Shown here: one piece after another, positions 8,719 through 17,264 of the stretch
Position numbering within the stretch: position 1 is the stretch's first letter
Layout: each line of letters begins with the position of its first letter
Source: JBBQQG01 sp038216175
Lineage (GTDB): Bacteria; Patescibacteriota; Saccharimonadia; Saccharimonadales; OMJO01
Reading direction: 5' to 3'
Assembly (NCBI GenBank): GCA_038216175.1
Contig: JBBQQG010000004.1
Span: 1-61,648 of the forward strand
Length of the DNA: 61,648 bases
Translations under genes and position numbers: made by a program
Notes under the pieces: generated by a model
Database searches by the model: none
What the model saw: the letters and a program-made list of their open reading frames with translations, nothing else
Told to the model about the DNA's origin: nothing

Positions 8719-10182
8719 ATGGCTGTTACTGAAGCATTATTTTTAGAAGAAAACGTTAACGAACAACCAGATATTAATATTGGCTATCCTAATATAAATG
8801 AAGTTGATCAAGATAATTTAATATTAGTACATACAGGATTTGAGCATACTTTAGCAGACGGGAGTGTCGTTCGAGCAGAAAACGTCCAAGAGATAATCGA
8901 TAGATGCCCTGTTATAGGTCCTGAGCTTGGAAAATTATCTCTTGAACAAGCGAACGTTTTTTTAGATGTAATGAAAATGGGCCAAGCAAAAACAGAAGAA
9001 ACTAAAAATAAAAATAACGATAATTTAATTCAGAATATTAAAGCTGAAGTAAAAACTGAAATAATTAAAAATCATGAATTCAATAATGTTTCAGATTTAC
9101 ATATTCAAGATTTAATTACTCAGCGAGATTTTTTTCAAGTGATATTAAATGAACAACGAAGACAGCCACATAATACTACAATAGAAAATATAATTTCAGT
9201 AACTCCAGATAAGGTATCCAAAAATGGAGAACAAATACGGCTAACTGATGACGCGTCATCCTCATCAACGAAAAACATAATTGAAATTTCACAAGAACCG
9301 ACACAGCGAAATATCGAAAAAAATATTGATTTTAAGGAAGTTGTCGACACAAAATCTAAATTAAATAAATTAAGAATTTCTAGAGATAATCAAACAATAG
9401 TTACCAGTATTAAGAAAATAAAAAAAAATAAATTAGATATTCAACCGAATATGAATAAAAAAGAATCATATCATATTTCTATTAAATTAAATCCTCAAAT
9501 AACCGATTCCTACTTAAGTGAAGTCGCTGATCCAATAGAATTTCAAATAAATGAAACTAAGGTGCAGGCAGATTCAGATTATTTTAATTTAATCAAAAAA
9601 AGTGAAGTGTCATTTATAAATAACGACACAAAGGATTTATTTAAAGATTATACGAATAATTTTGACATTGAGTATGATGTTCCTAATTGTATAGACGATG
9701 TTAATAAGCTATCGAAATCGATAGCACTTGAAGATACGTTAGTAATTTTGAGCAGACACATGATTGTTTTAGAAACGGACGAAAAGGCAAATGAATTTAC
9801 AAATCTCATTGAGAAAATATATAACGAAGTATTTTTATTTAGTAGAAATAACGCAGATAATATAGACGATGACTATAAAGATATATTACTCAATAAAAAT
9901 AACATAAACGACATTTTAATACTTATTAGACTTATTGGATACGAAAATCCAGAACAAGCAATATTTCAACTGTTTAAAAAGCAGAGGATAGAGTTTTTAT
10001 TAGAAGCCATTAGAGATATTTATTTGCTTTCTTGCGATGATATAAATAAAGAAGCGTTACTTAATAGTTTTATTACTCCACGTAAAATTAGTAAAACTTC
10101 GTCTGCAATTAATATTGGTAAAACAATTATTGGACATTTGAAAGCCGCAATTGAGCCTTTTGAAGTAATGGTTACCAGATAA
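8719..10182 (+). CDS. Large AT-rich orphan protein (487 aa)
   Basis: Not recognised. Residues 1-95 look folded (LVHTGFEHTLADGSVV, then a helical stretch). About 95-300 are a Lys/Asn/Glu-rich, low-complexity region of probable coiled or disordered chain. About 310-487 form a second helical domain (IDDVNKLSKSIALEDTLVIL; IEFLLEAIRDIYLLS). There are no membrane or export signals and no catalytic motif. Composition is more AT-rich and Asn-rich than neighbouring enzymes. A start at 8719 has TATTAC just upstream but no clear ribosome site. It could be a lineage-specific structural or effector-type protein; nothing in the sequence decides this. Confidence 0.6.
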   Translation: MAVTEALFLEENVNEQPDINIGYPNINEVDQDNLILVHTGFEHTLADGSVVRAENVQEIIDRCPVIGPELGKLSLEQANVFLDVMKMGQAKTEETKNKNNDNLIQNIKAEVKTEIIKNHEFNNVSDLHIQDLITQRDFFQVILNEQRRQPHNTTIENIISVTPDKVSKNGEQIRLTDDASSSSTKNIIEISQEPTQRNIEKNIDFKEVVDTKSKLNKLRISRDNQTIVTSIKKIKKNKLDIQPNMNKKESYHISIKLNPQITDSYLSEVADPIEFQINETKVQADSDYFNLIKKSEVSFINNDTKDLFKDYTNNFDIEYDVPNCIDDVNKLSKSIALEDTLVILSRHMIVLETDEKANEFTNLIEKIYNEVFLFSRNNADNIDDDYKDILLNKNNINDILILIRLIGYENPEQAIFQLFKKQRIEFLLEAIRDIYLLSCDDINKEALLNSFITPRKISKTSSAINIGKTIIGHLKAAIEPFEVMVTR

Positions 10183-10230
10183 ACTTATTAATATTTAATC
10201 TTATGCCTCTGTTATAATATTCAGGTTTAA

Positions 10231-10307
10231 CGGGGATTAGCGCAGCTTGGTAGCGCGCCGCGTTCGGGACGCGGAGGTCGTGGGTTCAAATCCCGCATCC
10301 CCGACCA
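10231..10307 (+). tRNA. tRNA-Pro (anticodon CGG), CCA encoded
   Basis: The acceptor stem CGGGGAT pairs with ATCCCCG. The anticodon stem CCGCG/CGCGG encloses loop TTCGGGA with CGG in the anticodon position. The T-loop TTCAAAT is standard, and A plus CCA is encoded at the 3' end. TATAAT at 10213-10218 provides a promoter. Confidence 0.97.
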
Positions 10308-10339
10308 AAATTCTTCAGATAATTACCAGATCAATTAGT

Positions 10340-10345
10340 TATAAT
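10340..10345 (+). promoter_or_regulatory. -10 box TATAAT, six bases before the start codon
   Basis: A consensus TATAAT is followed by six bases and the ATG at 10352. It lies between the tRNA-Pro and the kinase-like gene and shows that the gene has its own probably leaderless promoter, despite an open frame reaching back into the tRNA. Confidence 0.65.
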
Positions 10346-10351
10346 AGTATC

Positions 10352-10987
10352 ATGATAGCTTTCGCCGCTGGCCTTTTAGTAGGCTTATCCATGTTACTGT
10401 GTGTTGAAATATTGTATCGCATAAAGATTATCGCTACTGAACTTGCCAGAAAAACTATTCATGTCGTATCTGGTGCAATACTTGTAATATGGCCGTTTTA
10501 TATTAGTTGGAATAAGATAATACTTGTTGAATTACTAGCAATTATAGTAGTAGCTGCGACTCGCTGGTTAAAAATATTTGCCAGTCAGCAGGGCGTTAAG
10601 CGAATAACTTGGGGTGAATTCTTTTTTCCAATCGGTGTGATTTTGGTAATTTTAAGTGGCGCACCGAGATGGATATACATTTTAGCAGTACTTCATTTGG
10701 CTTTGGCAGATTCAGCCGCTGCGTTAATAGGAACGAAATTTGGTAAAAATAATAGTTACTTAGTTTTTGGTCAAAAAAAATCTTTAATCGGCAGCGCTGC
10801 TTTTCTAGGTGTCTCGATAATACTGGTTATTACTATGTTTGTACTTTCGCCACAAAATGTAAAAAGCGTAAGTATAATTTCACTTATACTAATGCCAGTA
10901 ATAACAACTATTGCTGAGAATTTGGGTGCTTTTGGAACTGATAATTTGCTTATACCTATAGCAGTAGTCGCACTGCTGAGTATTTAA
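10352..10987 (+). CDS. Dolichol/phytol-kinase-like integral membrane protein
   Basis: About 211 residues with six or seven hydrophobic helices. The motifs ELARKTIHVVSG near the N-terminus, then LALADSAAALIGTKFG and KKSLIGSAAFLG, match the polyprenol/phytol kinase and CTP-dependent CDP-alcohol-related family. These enzymes phosphorylate long-chain isoprenoid alcohols at the membrane, so a role in recycling the lipid carrier for cell-wall synthesis is reasonable. The frame extends upstream into the tRNA gene, but that part only reads tRNA sequence. The ATG at 10352, six bases after TATAAT, is the likely start. Its end overlaps the convergent ATPase gene by four bases. Confidence 0.8.
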   Translation: MIAFAAGLLVGLSMLLCVEILYRIKIIATELARKTIHVVSGAILVIWPFYISWNKIILVELLAIIVVAATRWLKIFASQQGVKRITWGEFFFPIGVILVILSGAPRWIYILAVLHLALADSAAALIGTKFGKNNSYLVFGQKKSLIGSAAFLGVSIILVITMFVLSPQNVKSVSIISLILMPVITTIAENLGAFGTDNLLIPIAVVALLSI

Positions 10988-12834
10988 ATATTATCGGCTT
11001 TTCGCCATGGTCCATGAGCTCTAAGTGCATTAAATATTACGGCTACGTCGACTAATTCTTGCAGCGCGGCACCGTATACGGGTTTAAATTTACCTGTAAA
11101 AAATATACCCATAAGCCCAAGACTAATAAATATACCTATTAAAATACTCTGTTTAGCGATAAAAAACGTACGTTTAGCGATTTCAACACTAGTAGCAACT
11201 CGGCTAATATCATCTAACATGATTACTATATCGGCAGATTCGCTGGCTGCTGTTGATCCCCTAGCTCCAAGTGCTATACCAACATCAGAAGCCGCAAGTA
11301 CTGGGGCATCATTTACTCCATCGCCAACAAATGCAACTGGCCGGTTATCAACTTTTTCTACAGCGTGAAGTTTGTCTGTAGGCAGACAATTAGCTACAAC
11401 ATTTGAGATTCCTAGCTTGTCGGCGATAGTTTTTGCAGTCGACGTGTTATCACCTGTAACCATAAGAGTATGTTTAATACCAAGCTGTTTTAGCTTGCTA
11501 AGCATAGATTTACTTTCAGGTCTTATCTCATCTTTAAAGCTGATTATTCCGGCTAGTTCGTCATCTATTGCTATGAAAGTTGAAGTTAGTTTTTGTGATT
11601 CTGAACCAATCGTTTTGGGTATTTTGATATTATGTTGTTCTAGCAAACTTAATCTGCCTACTAAAACCGTTTTACCTTTAATTCTGCCTATGAGTCCTTT
11701 TCCGGATATTTCTTTAATCTGTTTTGCTTTTTGAATTTTTAATGATTGTTTGTCTATTTCATTTAATATAGCTTTCGCCAGAACGTGTGTTGAATTCTGC
11801 TCTAATGCTGCCGCTAGACTAAGTACATCAGTCTTTGCATATGAATTGTATGTTTTTACTTCACTAACTTCCGGTACGCCTCGTGTCAGGGTTCCGGTTT
11901 TATCAAATGCAAAGGTTTCAATTAACGCTAGCTGCTCTAGCGATGCACCAGTTTTTATAATTATTCCCTTTTTGGCTGCTCGGCTCATACCGGAAATTAA
12001 AGCAATTGGGGCTGCAAGAAGCAACGGGCAGGGAGTAGCTACAACGATGACTTCTAAAAACCTAATAGCATGTCCTGAAATCGCCCAAGCCGAACCGGCA
12101 ATGATGAAGGCCGTAACTGTGAATGGAATGCTATATTTATCGGCCAAGCGCACAAATGGAGATTGGCTTGATGCTGCAGATTTTACTAACTTAATAATTT
12201 GTTCGTACTGACTATCGGCTGCAGTATGAAGTGCACTTACTGTGACTGCACCCTCTATATTTATTGAGCCGCTGAGTAACTGGCCATTTATCTGCTTCAA
12301 AACAGGCAGACTTTCACCGGTTAGACTGGATTCATCGAAACTAGAACTACCCTCTATTATCACACAGTCGACAGGTACAACTTCTCCAGGATATATTATA
12401 ATTTTATCACCGACCAACACTTCTTTTAGCGGAATATCGATAGTTTTATTGCCTTTTAGCTTATGCGCAATTCGTGGTTTACGCTTTAATAATTCGCTTA
12501 GCTCAGTTTTAGCCCGTTTTTCAGCATAATCTTCAAGTGCTTCACCGCCAGTTAACATTAGTACGATAATTATTCCAGCCCAATATTCACCGAGCAAAAC
12601 CGAAGCTACAATTGCAGTCACCGCTAATATATCTAGGCCGTAACCACCGCTTCTAAGTGTCTGGAACATATCCCAAACTATTGGTATCGTAGCGGCTAGA
12701 GCAGTAATTGCGAGAATCCAATGCGCGATTTTATGTTGTTTTGTTAACTCAAGAACTATTGCTACTATCACTGCAATAATTACAAGGCCAAGCCAGCGGT
12801 ATTCATTAAAAAAATGTCTGATTTTTTTCAGCAT
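10984..12834 (-). CDS. Heavy-metal P-type ATPase, TPCP (P1B-5-like) subtype
   Basis: A 616-residue ATP-driven metal transporter. Signature elements appear in order: paired N-terminal helices, the TGES actuator loop (172-175), membrane motif TPCP at 267-270, phosphorylation site DKTGT (Asp311), TGD (MVTGDN) and GDGVNDAP hinge motifs, and two final helices. It lacks an N-terminal heavy-metal-binding domain. Copper and zinc pumps usually have CPC or SPC in the membrane motif. TPCP is reported for the P1B-5 group, linked to nickel or iron, so the substrate should not be called copper by default. AAAGGGAG precedes the ATG. TATAAT for this strand lies at 12869-12874, back to back with the tRNA-Gly promoter. 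Confidence 0.92.
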   Translation of the reverse strand: MLKKIRHFFNEYRWLGLVIIAVIVAIVLELTKQHKIAHWILAITALAATIPIVWDMFQTLRSGGYGLDILAVTAIVASVLLGEYWAGIIIVLMLTGGEALEDYAEKRAKTELSELLKRKPRIAHKLKGNKTIDIPLKEVLVGDKIIIYPGEVVPVDCVIIEGSSSFDESSLTGESLPVLKQINGQLLSGSINIEGAVTVSALHTAADSQYEQIIKLVKSAASSQSPFVRLADKYSIPFTVTAFIIAGSAWAISGHAIRFLEVIVVATPCPLLLAAPIALISGMSRAAKKGIIIKTGASLEQLALIETFAFDKTGTLTRGVPEVSEVKTYNSYAKTDVLSLAAALEQNSTHVLAKAILNEIDKQSLKIQKAKQIKEISGKGLIGRIKGKTVLVGRLSLLEQHNIKIPKTIGSESQKLTSTFIAIDDELAGIISFKDEIRPESKSMLSKLKQLGIKHTLMVTGDNTSTAKTIADKLGISNVVANCLPTDKLHAVEKVDNRPVAFVGDGVNDAPVLAASDVGIALGARGSTAASESADIVIMLDDISRVATSVEIAKRTFFIAKQSILIGIFISLGLMGIFFTGKFKPVYGAALQELVDVAVIFNALRAHGPWRKADNI

Positions 12835-12889
12835 AGTTCTCCCTTTAGTAATCGTTATGTTCTTTGCTATTATAACAGAGATAATCTGG

Positions 12890-12895
12890 TATAAT
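12890..12895 (+). promoter_or_regulatory. Promoter -10 box of the Gly-Arg-His tRNA cluster
   Basis: TATAAT ends 11 bases before tRNA-Gly. It is close to, and divergent from, the -10 box of the P-type ATPase at 12869-12874. It probably drives at least tRNA-Gly and tRNA-Arg; tRNA-His has its own TATAAT at 13085-13090. Confidence 0.6.
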
Positions 12896-12906
12896 AAGCC
12901 AGTTCT

Positions 12907-12981
12907 GCGGGATTCGTATAACGGTTAATATATAAGTTTTCCAAACTTAGGACGGGGTTTCGACTACCCCATCCCGCACCA
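12907..12981 (+). tRNA. tRNA-Gly (anticodon TCC)
   Basis: The acceptor GCGGGAT pairs with ATCCCGC followed by A and CCA. The anticodon stem TAAGT/ACTTA encloses loop TTTCCAA, with TCC as anticodon. The first gene of a three-tRNA cluster; only three bases separate it from tRNA-Arg. Confidence 0.95.
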
Positions 12982-12984
12982 ATT

Positions 12985-13061
12985 GCCCCCGTAGCTCAGC
13001 TGGATAGAGCAGAGGACTTCTAAGCCTAAGGTCGCACGTTCGAATCGTGCCGGGGGCACCA
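12985..13061 (+). tRNA. tRNA-Arg (anticodon TCT) with a weak anticodon stem
   Basis: Acceptor GCCCCCG/CGGGGGC, D-stem GCTC/GAGC, T-stem GCACG/CGTGC and encoded CCA are all perfect. The anticodon loop CTTCTAA gives TCT. The anticodon stem GAGGA/GCCTA has only its three middle pairs; both end pairs are purine-purine (G-A and A-G). The gene may still function, as the rest is flawless, but the stem is unusual. Confidence 0.92.
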
Positions 13062-13102
13062 TTGTGCTACAGATGTAAAAAATATATAATCACTTTGCTC
13101 AT

Positions 13103-13180
13103 GGCGAGTTTAGCTCAGTTGGTTAGAGCGTCGGGTTGTGGTTCCGAAGGTCGTGGGTTCAATCCCCATAACTCGCCCCA
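13103..13180 (+). tRNA. tRNA-His (anticodon GTG) with encoded G-1
   Basis: GCGAGTT pairs with AACTCGC, and an extra 5' G faces the discriminator C73, the identity pair specific to tRNA-His. The anticodon loop TTGTGGT carries GTG. CCA is encoded. TATAAT at 13085-13090 lies just upstream. Confidence 0.96.
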
Positions 13181-13212
13181 GATTTATTTATTGTTATTAA
13201 GCTATCAAATTT

Positions 13213-13647
13213 ATGATTAACGATCGTTTTAAAATGATTTTATCAGTTTATATTCTTCTAAGAGACGAAGAAAAGATTTTATTATTAAAACGTCGTAATA
13301 CTGGATTTGAGGACGGAAATTTTGGATTGGTTGCTGGCCACGTAGATGGCGATGAGCCCAGTACTCAGGCTATATGCCGTGAGGCAAAAGAAGAAGCAGG
13401 CGTTACACTTGATCCTACGAAATTAAAATTTGTTCATTTTATGCATCGAAAATCCAGCGATGAGAGGGCTGATGTTTTCTACGAAACTCACCAGTGGCAG
13501 GGAATTATTTCTAATCGAGAACCCGAAAAATGTTCAGAGTTAAGCTGGTTTAATGTAAATAACTTACCAGTAAACACTATTGGCTATATTAGACAAGTTA
13601 TTGAAAACGTTGAAAAAAATATTTACTACTCTGAATCGGGTTGGTAA
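13213..13647 (+). CDS. Nudix hydrolase (MutT-like)
   Basis: A 144-residue single-domain enzyme. The Nudix box runs from GHVDGDEP through REAKEEAGV at about residues 47-69 and matches GX5EX7REUXEEXGU, with the metal-binding Glu residues present. Nudix enzymes hydrolyse nucleoside diphosphates linked to another group; substrate cannot be predicted, with nucleotide sanitation the usual role. It lies between the tRNA cluster and the convergent murA gene. No strong ribosome site is visible. Confidence 0.9.
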   Translation: MINDRFKMILSVYILLRDEEKILLLKRRNTGFEDGNFGLVAGHVDGDEPSTQAICREAKEEAGVTLDPTKLKFVHFMHRKSSDERADVFYETHQWQGIISNREPEKCSELSWFNVNNLPVNTIGYIRQVIENVEKNIYYSESGW

Positions 13648-13662
13648 TAAGTTTCTTTTTAT

Positions 13663-15189
13663 TTATACTTCGTTTTTAATAGTTATTTTTGCACCTAAAC
13701 TATTTAATCTTTTTGCTAATTCTTCGTATCCTCTATTTATGGTATAGACATTTCTAAGCGTAGAAGTGCCTGGTGCAGCCAGCATACCAATCAGTAGCAT
13801 GACAGCCGGTCGTATTCCACTTGGACTGACAATATCTGATGATCTAAATCGTGTCGGACCAGTTACAAACGCTCTGTGTGGATCAGCTAGTTCAATATCT
13901 ACGCCAATCTTTTTCATTTCTGTATACATAAGTGCTCTGTCTTCATACACCCAGTCGTGTATTAGTGTTCTACCTTTAGCTACTGCTGCAATCGGCACAA
14001 AATAGGGCAGATTATCTATATTGAGTCCAGGGAAGGGACGGCCGTAGAGTTTTTCTAGCGGAGCTACTAATGTTCCGTTATGTTTATAAATTGTTAAATC
14101 GACTAAATCAGTTTTACCATTTTCTGCTTTATATTTTTCCGACTCTTTATATTTAAGACCCATTTTTTCAAGTTTTAAAAGTTCAAGCTCTACAAACTCT
14201 ATTGGCGTACGACGTATGGTTATTTCTGAATTCGTTGTAATCGCAGCCGAAATAAAAGTCATGGCTTCTACTGGATCTTCAGCAGGTGCATAACTTACGT
14301 TTTTCTTAATTTGTTTAATGCCATGAACTATTAACGTTGTCGATCCAATTCCGTCTATCTTTACTCCCAGTTTTTGCAAGAAAAAGCAGACATCTTGAAC
14401 TGCGTAATTGGCACTCGCCATTTTAATAATAGTTACTCCATCCGTCTTAGCCGCAGCCATAAGAATATTTTCGGTTGTAGTATCGCCGGATTCGTATAAG
14501 ATAACTGATCTTTTGGGCAACTTTTTTTTAACTGAAACATTATAATGGCCGGTTTTGGTATCGACATTTACGCCAAATTCTTCCAATGCGTAGAGATGTG
14601 GTAGAACAGTTCGCTTACCTAATTCACAGCCACCAGCGTAAGGTATTTTAAATTCATTGAATAAATGCATTAAAGGACCAATTAGCATTATTACGCTGCG
14701 AGTTTTTCTGGCAGAAACTTTATTCAGTGAATCAAGGTTTAGTTTTGTCGGTAATTTAATCTCAAGATCGTTACCGCTAGTCCAGCGAACGTGTACGCCT
14801 ATACTAATTAGTACTTCAACTATTCGATTAACTTCTTCGATGCGAGCAACATTTTTAAGTCTGGTAGTACCGCTGTTTAATAGTGACGCGCAGAGTAAAC
14901 CGACTGCTGCGTTTTTTGATGTTTTGACTGCGATTTCACCGCTTAACTCATGCCCGCCTTCTATGCTCAAGTTAATAGATGAGCTCGAAGAGATAGAGAT
15001 AATTTGTTTGTTAAGTACATCGCTAATTCTTCCAAGTGTTTCAAGACTAAGGTTCTGTTTGCCGTGTTCCATACGGTTAACAGCTGATTGACTGGTAGCA
15101 AGTTTACGAGCAAACTCAGCCTGAGTTAATCCTCTTTCTTGCCGTATCTGATAAATCAGTTGACCAATTTTTTCATTTGTAGTAGGCAC
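13663..15189 (-). CDS. murA: HTH-MurA fusion: UDP-GlcNAc 1-carboxyvinyltransferase with XRE domain
   Basis: About 508 residues. Residues about 1-60 form an XRE-type helix-turn-helix (QERGLTQAEFARKLATSQSAVNRMEHGK). The remainder is MurA, which transfers enolpyruvate from PEP to UDP-GlcNAc, the first committed step of peptidoglycan synthesis. SKNAAVG corresponds to Lys22-Asn23, AGGCELGKRT holds the catalytic loop Cys (Cys115, the fosfomycin target) and EDPVEAM supplies the Asp of the active site. An ATG at 15225 is also in frame but lies in the -35 region of a promoter. The GTG at 15189, eight bases after TATACT, is the likelier start. An inverted repeat overlaps that promoter, so this protein may repress its own gene. 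Confidence 0.88.
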   Translation of the reverse strand: MPTTNEKIGQLIYQIRQERGLTQAEFARKLATSQSAVNRMEHGKQNLSLETLGRISDVLNKQIISISSSSSINLSIEGGHELSGEIAVKTSKNAAVGLLCASLLNSGTTRLKNVARIEEVNRIVEVLISIGVHVRWTSGNDLEIKLPTKLNLDSLNKVSARKTRSVIMLIGPLMHLFNEFKIPYAGGCELGKRTVLPHLYALEEFGVNVDTKTGHYNVSVKKKLPKRSVILYESGDTTTENILMAAAKTDGVTIIKMASANYAVQDVCFFLQKLGVKIDGIGSTTLIVHGIKQIKKNVSYAPAEDPVEAMTFISAAITTNSEITIRRTPIEFVELELLKLEKMGLKYKESEKYKAENGKTDLVDLTIYKHNGTLVAPLEKLYGRPFPGLNIDNLPYFVPIAAVAKGRTLIHDWVYEDRALMYTEMKKIGVDIELADPHRAFVTGPTRFRSSDIVSPSGIRPAVMLLIGMLAAPGTSTLRNVYTINRGYEELAKRLNSLGAKITIKNEV

Positions 15190-15197
15190 AGCTAAAT

Positions 15198-15225
15198 AGT
15201 ATACCGTATTTGGTATAAAGCTCAA
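15198..15225 (-). promoter_or_regulatory. murA promoter with embedded operator palindrome
   Basis: On the reverse strand, TTGAGC (15220-15225), a 16-base spacer and TATACT (15198-15203) make a sigma-70-type promoter. The exact inverted repeat TATACC-N6-GGTATA occupies 15200-15217, filling the spacer and overlapping the -10 box. That is where a repressor would block RNA polymerase, and the gene it drives begins with an HTH domain. Confidence 0.6.
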
Positions 15226-15344
15226 GACATTTTTTAACTAAGGTTATGACTGTTAGAATTAAGATATGATTTAACTACTCTTATATTTAGGCGTGCCGGT
15301 AATTTTAATAAAATACTAAAGTAAAAGAGTAGGGGAATAAATTT

Positions 15345-16604
15345 ATGAAAGATAAAGCAATTGAAAAGCTCATAAAACTTGAAACTTCGCGTCAACTTGA
15401 CGGTCTTGAAATGATACCCAGCGAAAACCATACATCGGGAGATGTTTTGGCTGCTCTTGGTTCGCGATTGACTGATAAATATTCTGAAGGCTATCCTGGT
15501 ATGCGCTATTATGGCGGATGCGAATTCGTAGATGAAGTCGAAAATTTGGCAAGGGTTCGTGCCAAATCATTATTCGGCGTAGAACACGCAAACGTTCAGC
15601 CTTATTCGGGATCTCCGGCCAATCTAGCAGTTTATTACGCGCTAGTTGATCCTGGTGATACTATCATGGGGCTACATATGTATTTTGGTGGGCATTTAAC
15701 TCACGGACTAAAAGTTAATTTTTCCGGCACAATTTATAATTCTGTTCAGTATCACACCGGTAAAGATGGTTATTTGGATTATGAGGAAATGGCTAATATG
15801 GTAACTAGCCAGCAGCCCAAATTAATTTTTGTAGGGGCGACAGCCTATCCGAGGATTTTTGATTGGGCTAAGCTTAGACAAATTGCCGACATTAATGGAG
15901 CTTGGCTGGTAGCAGATATTTCCCATATTGCCGGACTGGTAGTTTCCGGAGCACATCCCTCCCCCGTTGGATTTGCAGATGTAATTACTACAACAACTCA
16001 TAAAACGTTACGAGGACCGCGGGGAGCAATGATTTTAGTAAATGGTCTTCCCTCTTCACCTCTTAAAAAAGCAGAAAGAACTCGCGAAAATTTACCGACT
16101 TTAATTGATCGCGCCATCATACCAGGACTACAGGGCGGTCCACATAATCATCAGACAGCAGCTATAGCAGTAGCGCTGAATGAAGCTGCCACGCCTGAAT
16201 TTAAACTATATGGTCACCAAATAGTTAAAAACGCTAAAAAACTTGCCAATATATTAACTGAAAAAGGATTTAATCTGGTTACCGGCGGTACTGATAATCA
16301 CCTGTTACTTATTGATATGACAAACAAAAATGTAACTGGAAAGCAAGCTGAAGATGCACTTGGTAGAGCCGGGATAACTGTCAATAAAAACACAGTACCA
16401 TATGATCCGAGATCTCCGTTTGATCCAAGTGGAATACGGCTTGGTACTCCTGCGCTGACAACACGGGGCATGGAAGAACCGCAAATGGAACAAATCGCTC
16501 GTTGGATCGACTATACAATAAACCATCATAGTGATGAAAAATTGCTTAACAAGTTAAGATTAGAAATAAAAGCTTTCGCTCAGTCGTATCCGTTGCCAAA
16601 ATAA
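15345..16604 (+). CDS. glyA: Serine hydroxymethyltransferase
   Basis: A 419-residue PLP enzyme that interconverts serine and glycine while loading one-carbon units onto tetrahydrofolate. IPSENHTS near the N-terminus, the GMRYYGG loop, DISHIAGL and TTTTHKTLRGPRG are all family motifs; Lys220 would form the PLP Schiff base. Length is normal. AGGGG lies about nine bases before the ATG. It is divergent from murA. With FolD, FolC and DHFR elsewhere in the window it makes a small folate/C1 set. Confidence 0.97.
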   Translation: MKDKAIEKLIKLETSRQLDGLEMIPSENHTSGDVLAALGSRLTDKYSEGYPGMRYYGGCEFVDEVENLARVRAKSLFGVEHANVQPYSGSPANLAVYYALVDPGDTIMGLHMYFGGHLTHGLKVNFSGTIYNSVQYHTGKDGYLDYEEMANMVTSQQPKLIFVGATAYPRIFDWAKLRQIADINGAWLVADISHIAGLVVSGAHPSPVGFADVITTTTHKTLRGPRGAMILVNGLPSSPLKKAERTRENLPTLIDRAIIPGLQGGPHNHQTAAIAVALNEAATPEFKLYGHQIVKNAKKLANILTEKGFNLVTGGTDNHLLLIDMTNKNVTGKQAEDALGRAGITVNKNTVPYDPRSPFDPSGIRLGTPALTTRGMEEPQMEQIARWIDYTINHHSDEKLLNKLRLEIKAFAQSYPLPK

Positions 16605-16605
16605 A

Positions 16606-17226
16606 CTATTTTTTAAATTTATTTATTATTAGGTTTCCAACAATTGTTCCAACTCCTATAGCAAAAGTTGTCTCGCCAATTCTTATAATCCTATCTTTTA
16701 GTTTTTGATATTTTTCATTTTCTAGCAGTTTATTTTGAACTATCGAAGATTCTAAGAAATGATTAAAGTCTGTTTCTATATAACTGATATGAGATTCAAT
16801 AATACTATTAACCGCCATTTGTCTATCTGGCGAATTAGTTATAACACTATTTACTTGTTCCGAAAGTTCAGTTATATCGTTAGAATAAGCATAAGTGAAT
16901 TTATCTTCGTCGTTTGGATTACAAAGTATATTTAAAAAATCTACTCTTCGACAATCGTCATAACTTACTAAAAATGCTATATGTTTATTTTTTTCGTCTT
17001 GGTTTAGCTCATCAGAAAAGATTAATGTTTTAACTGCTTTATTTATTCGATGAGCTTGCACACCTAAGTTAGTAGTAATTTCTTCTCTGGTATCTGAAGA
17101 GCCGGTTCTTATAAACTCGCGTGTGCTGGTTTCTAAAACCTTAGAACTATAGTCTAAAGATTCGAATAATTCGTATATTTTAGGCGCTTCAGGCTCGGGT
17201 ATTAATTCGGGTAGATCGGCACTCAC
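16606..17226 (-). CDS. Hypothetical protein with C-terminal membrane anchor (206 aa)
   Basis: Unrecognised. It is a largely helical, acidic cytosolic domain followed by a single hydrophobic segment at the very end (TFAIGVGTIVGNLII, then NKFKK), as in tail-anchored proteins. The GTG start lies exactly six bases after TAAAAT (17233-17238), with no ribosome site, so the message is probably leaderless. Its stop is two bases from the end of the convergent glyA. Confidence 0.6.
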   Translation of the reverse strand: MSADLPELIPEPEAPKIYELFESLDYSSKVLETSTREFIRTGSSDTREEITTNLGVQAHRINKAVKTLIFSDELNQDEKNKHIAFLVSYDDCRRVDFLNILCNPNDEDKFTYAYSNDITELSEQVNSVITNSPDRQMAVNSIIESHISYIETDFNHFLESSIVQNKLLENEKYQKLKDRIIRIGETTFAIGVGTIVGNLIINKFKK

Positions 17227-17264
17227 AAATACATTTTATCAAATAAATCATGTTTTTACTCAAA

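Noticed and set aside
10247..10351. N-terminal extension of the kinase-like protein starting inside tRNA-Pro
   Set aside because: The residues are the typical false translation of a tRNA, and TATAAT plus ATG 10352 give a proper start.
15190..15225. Upstream ATG of HTH-MurA at 15225
   Set aside because: It lies in the -35 region of the murA promoter, so it would not be in the message.
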